The translations under genes were made by a program, and so were the position numbers. Under the pieces are notes generated by a model. It worked only from the letters and a program-made list of their open reading frames with translations. It was not told the origin of the DNA and searched no databases. From Parvibaculum sp035325945 (GTDB lineage: Bacteria; Pseudomonadota; Alphaproteobacteria; Parvibaculales; Parvibaculaceae): a DNA stretch of 64,000 nucleotides. The DNA lies in the NCBI RefSeq assembly GCF_035325945.1, contig NZ_DAOKYX010000006.1, positions 62,001 to 126,000 on the forward strand, written 5' to 3'. How positions within the stretch are numbered: the stretch's first letter is position 1; each line of letters opens with the position of its first letter. This document shows, one piece after another, positions 43,995-53,190 of this stretch.

Positions 43995-44771
43995 ATGCCA
44001 AGACTGGCGGCCTGCCTTCACGAAACAGTCAGGACCCGCCCCTTGCCCGCCTCTCAGCCGATCGACAAACGCAAAATCTTCAGCCGCATTCTTCAGGGCT
44101 GGTGGAAGGATCGCGGCCAGTTCTCGCGCAGGAAGATCGCGCGCGATTGCCCCGTCTGCGGCTATCACGGGATCTTTCTCTCGGTCGGCCGCCCGTCGCG
44201 CTGGGACACGCGCTGCCCGAATTGCGGCTCGCGCGAGCGGCACAGGCTGATGCAGCTCTACATGCTCGAGCACGGGATCGACCTTTCGACAAAGAAGGTT
44301 CTGCAATTCGGCCCGGAAAAATGGCTGATGCGGATGCTGAAGAACAATCCCGACTACGAGCCCGCCGATCTCTATTCGCCCATCGCCAAGTACCGGCTCG
44401 ACATCACGAAGATCGACCGGCCGGACGATTTCTTCGATGTCGTGATCGCCAACCATGTCTTCGAGCATGTCGATGACGACGCGGCCGCGATGCGGGAAAT
44501 GTTCCGTGTGCTGAAGCCCGGCGGCATCGGCTTCTTCTCGGTGCCGATCAACCTGTCGCGCGAGGAGACCTACGAGAACCCGGCAATCACCGACCCGGAC
44601 GAGCGCTTCGTCCATTTCGGCGGCACCGATCACAAGCGCTTTTACGGACGCGACTTCCAGAAGAAGCTCGAAGCGGCGGGGTTCACGGTCGAGCCCTATC
44701 GCCGCAAGCCCGAGGAAGAGGCGAAATGGGGCCTGCTGCGCGACGAGTGCATCTATGTGGCGCGGAAGTAG
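43995..44771 (+). CDS. SAM-dependent methyltransferase with N-terminal zinc ribbon
   Basis: The 258-residue protein begins with a four-cysteine ribbon (CPVCGYHGIF and CPNCGSRERH), followed by a class I methyltransferase fold. The fold shows VLQFGPEKWLMRML, DVVIANHVFEHVDDDAAAMREMFRVLKPGG and a C-terminal FYGRDFQKKLEAAGFTVEPY. The glycine-rich SAM loop is atypical (FGPE). Such ribbon-methyltransferases are often found near glycan or lipopolysaccharide genes, but here neighbours give no substrate. It lies 70 bases after the small secreted protein and converges with mutS, with a gap of about 20 bases. Confidence 0.78.
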   Translation: MPRLAACLHETVRTRPLPASQPIDKRKIFSRILQGWWKDRGQFSRRKIARDCPVCGYHGIFLSVGRPSRWDTRCPNCGSRERHRLMQLYMLEHGIDLSTKKVLQFGPEKWLMRMLKNNPDYEPADLYSPIAKYRLDITKIDRPDDFFDVVIANHVFEHVDDDAAAMREMFRVLKPGGIGFFSVPINLSREETYENPAITDPDERFVHFGGTDHKRFYGRDFQKKLEAAGFTVEPYRRKPEEEAKWGLLRDECIYVARK

Positions 44772-44792
44772 GCCCCGCGTCATCCTCCGCCG

Positions 44793-47609
44793 TCAGCGCC
44801 CTTCGCCCTCCTTCCGCGCCAGCGTCTTCAGGCGATAGAGCAGGTCCAGCGCCTCTCTCGGCGTCAGCTCGTCGGGATTGATCGCGGCAAGCTCCGTTTC
44901 GAGAACGCTTTCGCGGGGCTCCTCGCGCATGGGCTTGGCCACGGCGGAAAAAAGTGGCAGATCGTCGATGAGCGCATGGGCCCTGTCGCCCTGTCCGCCC
45001 TTTTCGAGCGCCGAAAGCACGGCCTGCGCCCGGTGGATGACGGCGGGCGGAAGCCCGGCGAGCTTCGCCACCTGAATGCCGTAGGAGCGGTCGGCCGCAC
45101 CCGGCCCCACCTCATGCAGGAAGATCACGTCGCCCTGCCATTCCTTCACGCGCATGGTGGCGTTGGCGAGATGGGGCAGCTTTTCGGCGAGCGCGGTCAG
45201 CTCGTGATAATGCGTGGCGAAGAGCGCGCGCGAGCGGTTCACCTCATGCAGGTTCTCGACTGTCGCCCAGGCGATGGACAGGCCGTCGAAAGTGGCCGTG
45301 CCGCGGCCGATCTCGTCGAGGATGACGAGCGAGCGCGGCCCCGCCTGATTGAGGATCGCCGCCGTCTCCACCATCTCGACCATGAAGGTCGAGCGGCCGC
45401 GGGCGAGATCGTCCGCCGCGCCGACGCGCGAGAAGAGCCGGTCCACGACGCCGATATGCGCCTCCTCGGCGGGAACGAAACTTCCCATCTGCGCCAGAAT
45501 GGCGATGAGCGCGTTCTGGCGCAGGAAGGTCGATTTGCCCGCCATGTTGGGGCCCGTCAGCAGCCAGAGCCTCTTGGGAGACGCCTCTCCCTGCCCGGCG
45601 CTGTCGTCGCCGCTGAGGTCGCAATCATTGGGCACGAAGGGCTGCGCGCTCGCTTCGCGCTCGAGAGCCGCCTCGACGACCGGGTGACGCCCGCCCCTGA
45701 TGCGGAAGGCGAGGCTCCGGTCGACGCGGGGGCGCGCATAGCGGCGCTCGGCGGCAAGCTCGGCAAGGGCCGCCGTCGCGTCGAGCGCGCCGAGAGCGGC
45801 GGCGGCGGCAGCGATCGCTTCGCTCTTTTCAAGCACGGCGCGGACAAGCTCGTCGAAGAGCCCAAGCTCGATCTCGAGAGCGCGGCCGCCCGCTTCCGCG
45901 ATGCGGCTTGCAAGACCGGCGAGTTCGCCCGTCGTGAAGCGCACGGCATTCGCCAGCGTCTGGCGGTGAATATAGGTCTGGTTCAGGGGCTCGCGGAGCA
46001 GGCGCTCGGCATGTTTCGGCCCCACCTCGATATAGTAGCCGAGCACGTTGTTGTGCCGGATCTTCAGAACGGAGACGCCCGTTTCGTCCGCATATTTCGA
46101 CTGAAGCCCGGCAATGAGCCTGCGGCTTTCGTCGCGGAGCGTGCGAAGCTCGTCCAGGGCGGCGGAAAATCCCGGCGCGATGAAGCCGCCGTCGCGCGCA
46201 ATGAGCGGAAGCTCCCGGTCGAGCGCCACGGCGAGCCGGTCGCAAAGCGCGGCGGCGACGCCCCTGAGCGCGGCGGCCGCCTCGACGAGCGCGGAGGGAA
46301 GCGGCGCAAGGCTCGCGGGCATCCGGTCGAGGAGTTCCGCAAGCTCATGGCTCGCCTCGAGTCCGTCCCTGATCGCGGCAAGATCGCGCGGACCGCCACG
46401 GCCGAGCGAAATCCTCGTGAGCGAGCGCGCCATGTCGGGCGCTTCTTTCAGCCGCGCGCGAAGCCTGGAGCGCAGGTCGCGCTGATCGAGCAGGCATTCG
46501 ACGGCGTCGAGTCTTGCATTGATCGCTTCCGGGTCGGTGAGCGGGGCGGCGAGGCGGGTGGCGAGATCGCGCGCGCCCGCGCCCGTCACCGTCCGGTCGA
46601 TGACCGAAAGCAGGCTCCCGCGCGTCTCGCCCTTCAGCGTCCGCACAAGCTCGAGATTGGCGCGCGTCGCCGCGTCGATGCCCATGGCGGCACCCATGGA
46701 GACACGGCGCGGCGGCCTCAAGGCAGGCATGCGGCCGACCTGCGTCAGCTCCACATAGTCGAGCAACGCGCCCATGGCGGCGATCTCGGCCCGTGTGAAA
46801 CTGCCGAAGCCGTCGAGCGCGCCGACGCCGAGATGGGACTTCAGCCGGCGCTCGGCGGCGCTCGAATCGAATCGCATGGAGGGCAGCGCCGTCACCGTTC
46901 CGTTCTGCTGATCGAAAAGCGCCCTCATCGCCTCGTCGCGGAAGAAACCGTCGGCGACGAGAAGCTCGCCCGGATCGAGCCTTGCAAGCTCGGCGGCGAG
47001 CGCGCCCGCCTCGACCGGCATCACCTCGAAAGTGCCGGTCGATATGTCCGCCCAGGCGAGCCCGAGGGCGGCGTCGGAGCCGGTGCGGGCCAGCGCGGCC
47101 AGATAGTTATGCGCGCGGGCGTCGAGAAGCGTGTCCTCGGTCAGCGTCCCCGGCGTCACCAGCCGGACGACATCGCGGCGGACGACGGATTTTGAGCCGC
47201 GCTTCTTCGCCTCCGCCGGGTCTTCCATCTGCTCGCAGACGGCGACCTTGAAGCCCTGGCGAATGAGCCGTTCGAGATAGCTCTCATGGGAATGGACCGG
47301 GACGCCGCACATGGGAATATCCTCGCCCAGATGCTTGCCCCGCTTGGTGAGGGCGATGTCGAGCGCCTCGGCGGCGCGGACCGCGTCCTCGAAGAACATC
47401 TCGTAGAAATCGCCCATCCGGTAGAAAAGCAGCGCGTCGGGACAGGACCGCTTGATCTCGAGATATTGCGCCATCATGGGCGTCGCATCCGCCGGGATGG
47501 CGGGCGAGGGCGAGGGCGCGGCCGAGGCCGCCTCCGGGCGCGCGGCCCCGGCCTCGTCGTCGGATGTGTCTGAAAGCGCCTCGGGGCGCAGGATCTCGGG
47601 TTCGGACAT
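44793..47609 (-). CDS. mutS: DNA mismatch repair protein MutS
   Basis: The 938-residue mismatch sensor has domain I with the mismatch wedge (MMAQYLEIKRSCPDALLFYRMGDFYEMFFEDA, where Phe-x-Glu is expected), the lever/clamp regions in the middle, and the C-terminal ABC ATPase with LTGPNMAGKSTFLRQ (Walker A), FMVEMVETAAIL and LVILDEIGRGTATFDG (Walker B). About 40 Ala/Pro/Ser-rich residues precede domain I. It is divergent from maeB, an order conserved in rhizobia with glnD-murJ beyond. Confidence 0.97.
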   Translation of the reverse strand: MSEPEILRPEALSDTSDDEAGAARPEAASAAPSPSPAIPADATPMMAQYLEIKRSCPDALLFYRMGDFYEMFFEDAVRAAEALDIALTKRGKHLGEDIPMCGVPVHSHESYLERLIRQGFKVAVCEQMEDPAEAKKRGSKSVVRRDVVRLVTPGTLTEDTLLDARAHNYLAALARTGSDAALGLAWADISTGTFEVMPVEAGALAAELARLDPGELLVADGFFRDEAMRALFDQQNGTVTALPSMRFDSSAAERRLKSHLGVGALDGFGSFTRAEIAAMGALLDYVELTQVGRMPALRPPRRVSMGAAMGIDAATRANLELVRTLKGETRGSLLSVIDRTVTGAGARDLATRLAAPLTDPEAINARLDAVECLLDQRDLRSRLRARLKEAPDMARSLTRISLGRGGPRDLAAIRDGLEASHELAELLDRMPASLAPLPSALVEAAAALRGVAAALCDRLAVALDRELPLIARDGGFIAPGFSAALDELRTLRDESRRLIAGLQSKYADETGVSVLKIRHNNVLGYYIEVGPKHAERLLREPLNQTYIHRQTLANAVRFTTGELAGLASRIAEAGGRALEIELGLFDELVRAVLEKSEAIAAAAAALGALDATAALAELAAERRYARPRVDRSLAFRIRGGRHPVVEAALEREASAQPFVPNDCDLSGDDSAGQGEASPKRLWLLTGPNMAGKSTFLRQNALIAILAQMGSFVPAEEAHIGVVDRLFSRVGAADDLARGRSTFMVEMVETAAILNQAGPRSLVILDEIGRGTATFDGLSIAWATVENLHEVNRSRALFATHYHELTALAEKLPHLANATMRVKEWQGDVIFLHEVGPGAADRSYGIQVAKLAGLPPAVIHRAQAVLSALEKGGQGDRAHALIDDLPLFSAVAKPMREEPRESVLETELAAINPDELTPREALDLLYRLKTLARKEGEGR

Positions 47610-47692
47610 GGCGCCGCAGCCTAACAGATCGTTCCTGTCCGGAAAGAGGGCCCATAAACGCCATCCGTTCGGCCAAAATCAACCAACTTGGC

Positions 47693-47721
47693 TTGTTATT
47701 AGCGGTCCGGGGGCCTACAAA
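47693..47721 (+). promoter_or_regulatory. Predicted maeB promoter
   Basis: TTGTTA (47693-47698), 17-base spacer, TACAAA (47716-47721) on the plus strand, about 60 bases upstream of the maeB ATG. Its -10 overlaps the perfect palindrome that follows. Confidence 0.5.
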
Positions 47722-47739
47722 GCGGGCTCCCCGCTTTGT
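47717..47739. promoter_or_regulatory. Perfect palindrome over the maeB transcription start (candidate operator)
   Basis: Ten-base arms ACAAAGCGGG (47717-47726) and CCCGCTTTGT (47730-47739) with a 3-base centre. It spans the -10 and expected +1 of the predicted promoter, so it may be a repressor operator; as RNA it would be a leader hairpin. The binding protein is unknown. Confidence 0.55.
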
Positions 47740-47782
47740 GGATAATTTTCAGGGCGCCTCGCCCGCCGGGTCCGAAGCCATC

Positions 47783-50047
47783 ATGAGCAAGAAACGCCGC
47801 CAGTTCACCGACGAGGAAGCGCTCCTCTTCCACTCCCAGGGCAAGCCCGGGAAACTCGAAATCACCCCGACGAAACCGATGGCCACCCAGCGGGATCTCT
47901 CGCTGGCCTACAGCCCCGGCGTCGCGGTGCCTGTGCGCGCCATCGCCGAAAACCCGGACGCGGCCTATGACTTCACCGCCAAGGGCAATCTCATCGCCGT
48001 GATCTCGAACGGCACCGCCATTCTCGGCCTCGGCGATCTCGGCGCGCTCGCCTCGAAGCCCGTCATGGAAGGCAAGGCCGTTCTCTTCAAGCGCTTCGCC
48101 GATGTCGATGCGATCGACCTCGAAATCGACACCAAGGACGCGGACGCCTTCGTCAATGCGGTGCGCTATCTCGGCCCCTCCTTCGGCGGCATCAATCTCG
48201 AGGACGTCTCGGCTCCCGACTGCTTCATCATCGAAAGCCGCCTGCGCGAGCTGATGAACATTCCGGTTTTCCATGACGACCAGCATGGCACCGCGATCAT
48301 CACGGCGGCCGGCCTCATCAACGCGCTCTATCTCACCGGCCGCGACATCACCAAGATCAAGCTCGTGGTCAACGGCGCGGGCTCGGCGGGCATCGCCTGC
48401 CTCGAACTTGTCAAGGCGATGGGCCTGCCGCATGAGAACGCCATTCTCTGCGACACCAAGGGCGTCATCTACAAGGGCCGCACCGAAGGCATGAACCAGT
48501 GGAAGTCGGCCCATGCCGTCGCCACCGACGCGCGCACGCTGGAAGAGGCGATGGACGGCGCCGACGTCGTGCTCGGCCTTTCGGCGAAGGGCGCCTTCAC
48601 GCCGAAGATGATCCGTTCCATGGCCGACAAGCCCATCATCTTCGCCATGGCCAATCCCGATCCCGAGATCACGCCTGAAGAAGTGGCGCAGATCCGCGAC
48701 GACGCCATCGTGGCGACGGGGCGTTCGGACTATCCGAACCAGGTCAACAATGTGCTCGGCTTTCCCTACATCTTCCGCGGCGCGCTCGACGTGCGCGCGA
48801 CCTCGATCAACGAGGAGATGAAGATCGCCTGCGCCGAAGCGCTGGCGAAGCTCGCGCGCGAGGATGTGCCCGACGAAGTCGCCGTCGCCTATCAGGGCGA
48901 GCGTCCGCGCTTCGGTCCGAACTACATCATCCCGGTTCCGTTCGATCCGCGCCTCATCCGCGAGATTCCGCCGGCCGTCGCCAAGGCGGCAATGGATTCA
49001 GGCGTCGCGCGTCATCCCATCGTCGATATGGACGCCTACAAGAATCAGCTTTCGGCGCGTCTTTCGCCGACGGCGGGCATGCTGCAGGTGATCGTCGACA
49101 AGGTGAAGCGCGATCCCAAGCGCGTCGTCTTCGCCGAGGGCGAGGAAGAGCGCGTCATCCGCGCCGCCATCACCTTCCGCGATACGGGGCTCGGCCATCC
49201 GATCCTGGTCGGCCGCGAGGATCTGATCCGCCAGATGCTGAGCGATATCGGGCTCGATCCGAACACCGATCTCGACATCCGCAACGCGCGGCTTTCCGAC
49301 CGTAATCCCTTCTATGCGGAGATGCTCTACAAGCGGCTCCAGCGCAAGGGCTACCTCGCGCGCGACTGCGTGCGCCTCGTCAACAACGATCGCAACGTCT
49401 TCTCCGCCTGCATGGTCGCGGCGGGCGACGCCGACGCGATGGTGACGGGCATCACGCGCAACTATGCGGTCGCGCTCGAGGATGTGTGCCGCGTCATCGA
49501 TCCGATCGAAGGCCGCCGCGTCATCGGCGTGACGCTCGTCGTCTCGCGCGGGCAGACCGTGCTCGTCGCCGACACGAACGTGCATGAAATGCCGACCGCA
49601 GAGGAGCTTGCGGACATCGCCGTGCAGACGGCCGAGGTCGCGCGCCGTCTCGGCTATGAGCCGCGCGTCGCCATGCTCGCTTCCTCCACATTCGGCAATC
49701 CGATGCTGGAGCGCTCCGAAAGGCTGCGCGAGGCCGTCGAAATCCTCGAGGCGCGGCAGGTCGATTTCGAGTTCGAGGGCGAGATGGCGGCCGATGTTGC
49801 GCTGAGCCGCGAGGCCATGGCGCTTCATCCCTTCTGCCGTCTTTCCGACACGGCGAACGTCCTCATCATGCCGGCGATCCACTCGGCGTCGATCTCGACC
49901 AAGATGCTCAAGGTGCTCGGCCATGCGACGCTGATCGGCCCGCTGCTCGTCGGGCTCAAGCATCCGGTACAGATCGTGCCCATGGGCTCGAACGTTTCCG
50001 ACCTCGTGAACATGGCGGCGCTGGCGGCCTATAATCTCGACCGCTGA
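47783..50047 (+). CDS. maeB: NADP-dependent malic enzyme with C-terminal phosphotransacetylase-like domain
   Basis: The 754-residue protein decarboxylates malate to pyruvate with NADP. The malic enzyme half (about 1-430) shows LAYSPGVAVPVRAIAENPD, FHDDQHGTAIITAAGLINAL, the nucleotide loop NGAGSAGIACLELV and MANPDPEITPEE. The C-terminal ~320 residues resemble phosphotransacetylase (FAEGEEERVIRAAITF, MPAIHSASISTKMLKVLG), which in such fusions is regulatory rather than catalytic. The ATG at 47783 matches the family start. Divergent from mutS; a palindrome covers its predicted promoter. Confidence 0.95.
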   Translation: MSKKRRQFTDEEALLFHSQGKPGKLEITPTKPMATQRDLSLAYSPGVAVPVRAIAENPDAAYDFTAKGNLIAVISNGTAILGLGDLGALASKPVMEGKAVLFKRFADVDAIDLEIDTKDADAFVNAVRYLGPSFGGINLEDVSAPDCFIIESRLRELMNIPVFHDDQHGTAIITAAGLINALYLTGRDITKIKLVVNGAGSAGIACLELVKAMGLPHENAILCDTKGVIYKGRTEGMNQWKSAHAVATDARTLEEAMDGADVVLGLSAKGAFTPKMIRSMADKPIIFAMANPDPEITPEEVAQIRDDAIVATGRSDYPNQVNNVLGFPYIFRGALDVRATSINEEMKIACAEALAKLAREDVPDEVAVAYQGERPRFGPNYIIPVPFDPRLIREIPPAVAKAAMDSGVARHPIVDMDAYKNQLSARLSPTAGMLQVIVDKVKRDPKRVVFAEGEEERVIRAAITFRDTGLGHPILVGREDLIRQMLSDIGLDPNTDLDIRNARLSDRNPFYAEMLYKRLQRKGYLARDCVRLVNNDRNVFSACMVAAGDADAMVTGITRNYAVALEDVCRVIDPIEGRRVIGVTLVVSRGQTVLVADTNVHEMPTAEELADIAVQTAEVARRLGYEPRVAMLASSTFGNPMLERSERLREAVEILEARQVDFEFEGEMAADVALSREAMALHPFCRLSDTANVLIMPAIHSASISTKMLKVLGHATLIGPLLVGLKHPVQIVPMGSNVSDLVNMAALAAYNLDR

Positions 50048-50078
50048 GGCCGCCACCTCCGCAATGCAGCGCCGCAGG

Positions 50079-50107
50079 GACGGGCGGAAGCTTGCTTCCG
50101 CTCCGTC
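50079..50107 (+). terminator. Hairpin after maeB
   Basis: Arms GACGG-GCGGAAG and CTTCCGC-T-CCGTC form a 12-bp stem with one bulge and a 4-base loop, 32 bases after the maeB stop and 41 before the next ATG. There is no U-run, so it may be a partial terminator or a leader structure of the DUF4399 gene. Confidence 0.5.
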
Positions 50108-50147
50108 TGTGGACGACCATTCGTCATTCATGAAAAGGGAGGATGCG

Positions 50148-50600
50148 ATGCTCTCGATCAGATCCACGACTTTCGCCGCCGCGCTCATGCTGGCGGGCCT
50201 CGCCGCTGCCCCTGCTCTTCAGGCGGAGGAAAAGGCGGGACAGTGGCCGGAAGGCGCCGAGGCCTACATCATCTCGCCCAAGGACGGCGCCAAGGTGAAG
50301 AGCCCCGTCACGGTGGTGTTCGGGCTCAAGGGGCTCGGCGTCGCGCCCGCGGGCGTCGACAAGCCGCATACGGGCCATCACCATCTTCTCATCGACACCG
50401 ATGTGCCGACGGGCGAGGCGCTCGACGAGCCGCTTCCCGCCGATGAACACCACAAGCATTTCGGCGGCGGACAGACCGAAACCACTGTCGAACTCACGCC
50501 CGGCAAGCACACGCTGCAGCTCATCATGGGCGATGCGAATCACATCCCGCACAATCCGCCGGTCGTCTCGAAGAAGATCACGATCACCGTCGTGAAATAA
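50148..50600 (+). CDS. DUF4399 periplasmic protein
   Basis: The 150-residue protein has a signal peptide (MLSIRSTTFAAALMLAGLAAAPALQA). The DUF4399 domain follows: AYIISPKDGAKVKSPVTVVFGLKGLGVAPAG, the His-rich HTGHHHLLID, PADEHHKHFGGGQTE and GKHTLQLIMGDANHIPHNPPVVS. The many histidines suggest metal contact but no function is known. I chose the ATG at 50148 because AGGGAGG lies just upstream; an ATG at 50130 is an alternative. It converges with olsB. Confidence 0.88.
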   Translation: MLSIRSTTFAAALMLAGLAAAPALQAEEKAGQWPEGAEAYIISPKDGAKVKSPVTVVFGLKGLGVAPAGVDKPHTGHHHLLIDTDVPTGEALDEPLPADEHHKHFGGGQTETTVELTPGKHTLQLIMGDANHIPHNPPVVSKKITITVVK

Positions 50601-50633
50601 GGCCGACGCCGTTCCGTCCGGCGGGCGCGGGTC

Positions 50634-51638
50634 TCAGCCCGCGCTCGTCGAGCCGAATTTCGTGCGATAGCGTTCCGCGATCTGGGTAACGGGGAAAAGG
50701 ATCAGCACGTCGGTCGTGCCGAACTGCTCGTCCACCACCGCTCCGTCGCCGATATAGCAGCCCGCGCGCAGATAGCCCTTGATCATGGGCGGTAGCTCGC
50801 GCCAGGCCTCGCGCGGGTTGATCTTTTCCTTCGGAATGAGATTCATCTCGGCGAAGCGCTCCGGCAGCGCCCGCACATACCATTCTGGCGGCGTCAGATG
50901 ATGGTGGTAGAGATAGGAAAGCGGCAGCGCCAGCGCCTCGGGGTCGGTGCCCTCGAAACTCGCGCAACCGAACATGACATCCAGATTGTGGATTTCGAGA
51001 TAGCGCGCGATGCCGTGCCAGAGAAGCTCCACGGTCGGCTTGTTGCGATAGGGCGCGAGCACGCAGGAGCGCCCGAGCTCGAGAAAGCGCAGGCCCTTTC
51101 CGCGCCCCTCCAGAAGCGGCGCGATGTCGTATTCGCTCGCCGTGTAGAAGCCGCCATGACGCTCGGCCACCTCCTGACGCAGCAGGCGATAGCAGCCGAC
51201 AACGGCTTCGGTCGGAAGCTCGTCGCCCTCCGCGCCGTTCGCAAGCGCATGGTCGAAGACGAGAAGATGGTCGCAGAAGCTGTCGAAACGATCGACGTCG
51301 CGCTTCGTCCGGCGCGCCTCGTCGTCGGGTTTCGCGGACATCTCCTCGTAGAAGACACGGTAGCGCAGCGCCTGCGCGGCATCGATCTCGCCCGCCGTGT
51401 GAGCAAGCCGCACTTCCAGCGTACCCTTGCGGCCAAAGCTCGCCGGAGCGCCGCCGGCCGGCGCTTTCGCGCGCGTGCCTTCCGGATCTGCGACGGTCGC
51501 ATCCGCATGCGGCAACGTCATGGATTCGAACCTCGTAATCACTCCATCCCCCAGGCCTGCACTTGAGGCAATGGCGCCCGTCAGCCCGGCGCGAAGCCGT
51601 TCTGGCGCGATATTGGCCGTCGTCGTGTGGCTGGCCAT
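50634..51638 (-). CDS. olsB: Ornithine N-acyltransferase OlsB-like (GNAT/hemolysin-type)
   Basis: About 334 residues. The core ALRYRVFYEEMSAKPDDEARRTKRDVDRFDSFCDHLLVFD and FYTASEYDIAPLLEGRGKGLRFLELGRSCVLAPYRNKPTVELLWHGIARY matches OlsB, which adds a 3-hydroxyacyl group to ornithine to start ornithine-lipid synthesis. Then FGCASFEGTDPEAL and an ending typical of the family. I chose the ATG at 51638, 9 bases after AAAGG; the N-terminal ~90 residues are poorly conserved. A CTGTCAC half Pho-box-like sequence occurs about 95 bases upstream; rhizobial olsB responds to phosphate. Confidence 0.85.
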   Translation of the reverse strand: MASHTTTANIAPERLRAGLTGAIASSAGLGDGVITRFESMTLPHADATVADPEGTRAKAPAGGAPASFGRKGTLEVRLAHTAGEIDAAQALRYRVFYEEMSAKPDDEARRTKRDVDRFDSFCDHLLVFDHALANGAEGDELPTEAVVGCYRLLRQEVAERHGGFYTASEYDIAPLLEGRGKGLRFLELGRSCVLAPYRNKPTVELLWHGIARYLEIHNLDVMFGCASFEGTDPEALALPLSYLYHHHLTPPEWYVRALPERFAEMNLIPKEKINPREAWRELPPMIKGYLRAGCYIGDGAVVDEQFGTTDVLILFPVTQIAERYRTKFGSTSAG

Positions 51639-51772
51639 TTTTGCCATCCTTTCATTAACACGCCCGGAAGCCAAGAACAGGACGAGTGGAGGAATGCGCG
51701 ACACTCGCGCATTCCTGCGGCATCCGTGTGACAGTGCCAGCGCGTTGAATTAACAATAATTAATCCACGGCC

Positions 51773-53131
51773 TCATGCCGTCCCGGCACTTTCCGTCGCC
51801 TCTTCGCCCGATTCGATGGCATTGGCGCGGCCGAGCCACCAGAGAAGCAGGAGGCCCGGAATCCCCGTCACGGTGGCGAAGATGAAGAAGGGCACCCAGC
51901 CGATCGCGGCGGCAACATAGCCCGTCGACGCCGAAATGAAAGTCCGGCCGACCGCCGCCAGCGCCGACAGCAGCGCGAACTGCGTGGCGGTGAAGGAGCG
52001 CGCCGTGCAGAGGCTCGAAATCCAGCCCACGAAGACCACCGTGCCGATGGCGCCGGTGAAATTCTCGACCGTGATGGCGATACCGAGCGCCATGGGGTCG
52101 GGCCCCATATAGGCCAGCCAGCAGAAAACGAGATTTGACACGGTCTGGATGATGCCGCCGATCCAGAGCGCGCGGGTCTGACCCAGCGCGTTCACGAGCC
52201 AGCCGCCGACAAAGCCGCCGGCAAGCGCCGCGGCAAGGCCTACCGTGCTCGATATGCCCGCATAGGTCGCCTTGTCGAAGCCGATATCGAGGGCGAACGG
52301 AAAGAGCATGTGGCCGGCATAGGCATCGGCGAGCTTGTAGAAGACCACGAAGGCGAGGATCGTCGCCCATTGCCGCTTCTTCGCGAAATCCGCGAAGGGG
52401 TCGATCACCGCATGGCGGATCTGGCGAAGAAGCCCCACGGGCTCCGTTCGCGCATCGGCCGCGTCGGGCTCGGTTGCCAGAAGCGACGCGATGAGGCCCA
52501 CGCCCATCAGCGCCGCCATCGCCGCATAGCCGAGCGACCAGCCCATCTCGCGCATGAGGCCGTGCGACTGGAGAAAGGCGACGAGGCTGACGGCGCCGCC
52601 GGTCGAAACCAGCATGGCGATGCGATAGGCGGCGACATAATTCGCCATGCCTGCCGCCTGCTCGTCCTTCGGCAGGCTTTCAACGCGAAAAGCGTCGATG
52701 ACGATGTCCTGCGTCGCGGAGCAGAAGGCGACGAGAAGCGCGGCGAAAGCCATCAGCACGGGCGTCGCGACCGGATTGACGAGACCCATCAGCACGAGCG
52801 AGACGGCAAGCGCGAGTTGCGTCGTCACCAGCCAGCCGCGTCGGCGGCCGAGCCTGCGGGTGAGAAACGGCAGGCGGACATGATCGATGACCGGCGCCCA
52901 GATGAATTTGAGAACGTAGGGAAGACCCACGAGAGAGAAGAGGCCGATCGTCTTCAGATCGACGCCCTCATCGCGCATCCAGCCCGATAGCGTCGAACCC
53001 GTCAGCGCCAGTGGAAGACCGGACGAGAAGCCGAGCAGCAGAATGATGACGAGCCGCTTCTCAGTGTAGATCGCCCAAGCCGCGGCGAGGCGCGCCCCGA
53101 GGCTCGTCCGTTCCATCGTTTCCGCCGACAT
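51773..53131 (-). CDS. ampG: AmpG-like muropeptide transporter (MFS)
   Basis: The 452-residue inner-membrane protein has 12 or more hydrophobic segments. The family start is LLLGFSSGLPLALTGSTLSGWMRDEGVDLKTIGLFSLVGLPYVLKFIWAPVIDH, and ATQDIVIDAFRVESLPKDEQAAGM follows. These match AmpG permeases, which import anhydro-muropeptides for recycling. It starts 59 bases after the hybrid-kinase stop and could be cotranscribed with it. No ampC or ampR is nearby. Confidence 0.9.
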   Translation of the reverse strand: MSAETMERTSLGARLAAAWAIYTEKRLVIILLLGFSSGLPLALTGSTLSGWMRDEGVDLKTIGLFSLVGLPYVLKFIWAPVIDHVRLPFLTRRLGRRRGWLVTTQLALAVSLVLMGLVNPVATPVLMAFAALLVAFCSATQDIVIDAFRVESLPKDEQAAGMANYVAAYRIAMLVSTGGAVSLVAFLQSHGLMREMGWSLGYAAMAALMGVGLIASLLATEPDAADARTEPVGLLRQIRHAVIDPFADFAKKRQWATILAFVVFYKLADAYAGHMLFPFALDIGFDKATYAGISSTVGLAAALAGGFVGGWLVNALGQTRALWIGGIIQTVSNLVFCWLAYMGPDPMALGIAITVENFTGAIGTVVFVGWISSLCTARSFTATQFALLSALAAVGRTFISASTGYVAAAIGWVPFFIFATVTGIPGLLLLWWLGRANAIESGEEATESAGTA

Positions 53132-53190
53132 GTCTTCCCCGCATGGATTCCCGCGCGGCGAAGTCTAGAGCATTTCCCGTTCCGGCGAAG

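Noticed and set aside
44976..47195. 739-codon open frame on the plus strand
   Set aside because: It is antisense to mutS, with no recognisable motif.
50625..50644. GCGCGGG/CCCGCGC hairpin over the olsB stop codon as terminator
   Set aside because: There is no U-run on either strand and the stem includes coding bases; high GC makes such stems common by chance.
51523..51560. tRNA-like T-loop string (GGTTCGAATCC on the minus strand)
   Set aside because: It lies inside the olsB coding frame's upstream/N-terminal part, no matching acceptor, anticodon or D-arm can be drawn, and the reading frame explains it.
51729..51735. Pho box upstream of olsB
   Set aside because: Only one CTGTCAC half-site is present; the second half at the required spacing does not match.
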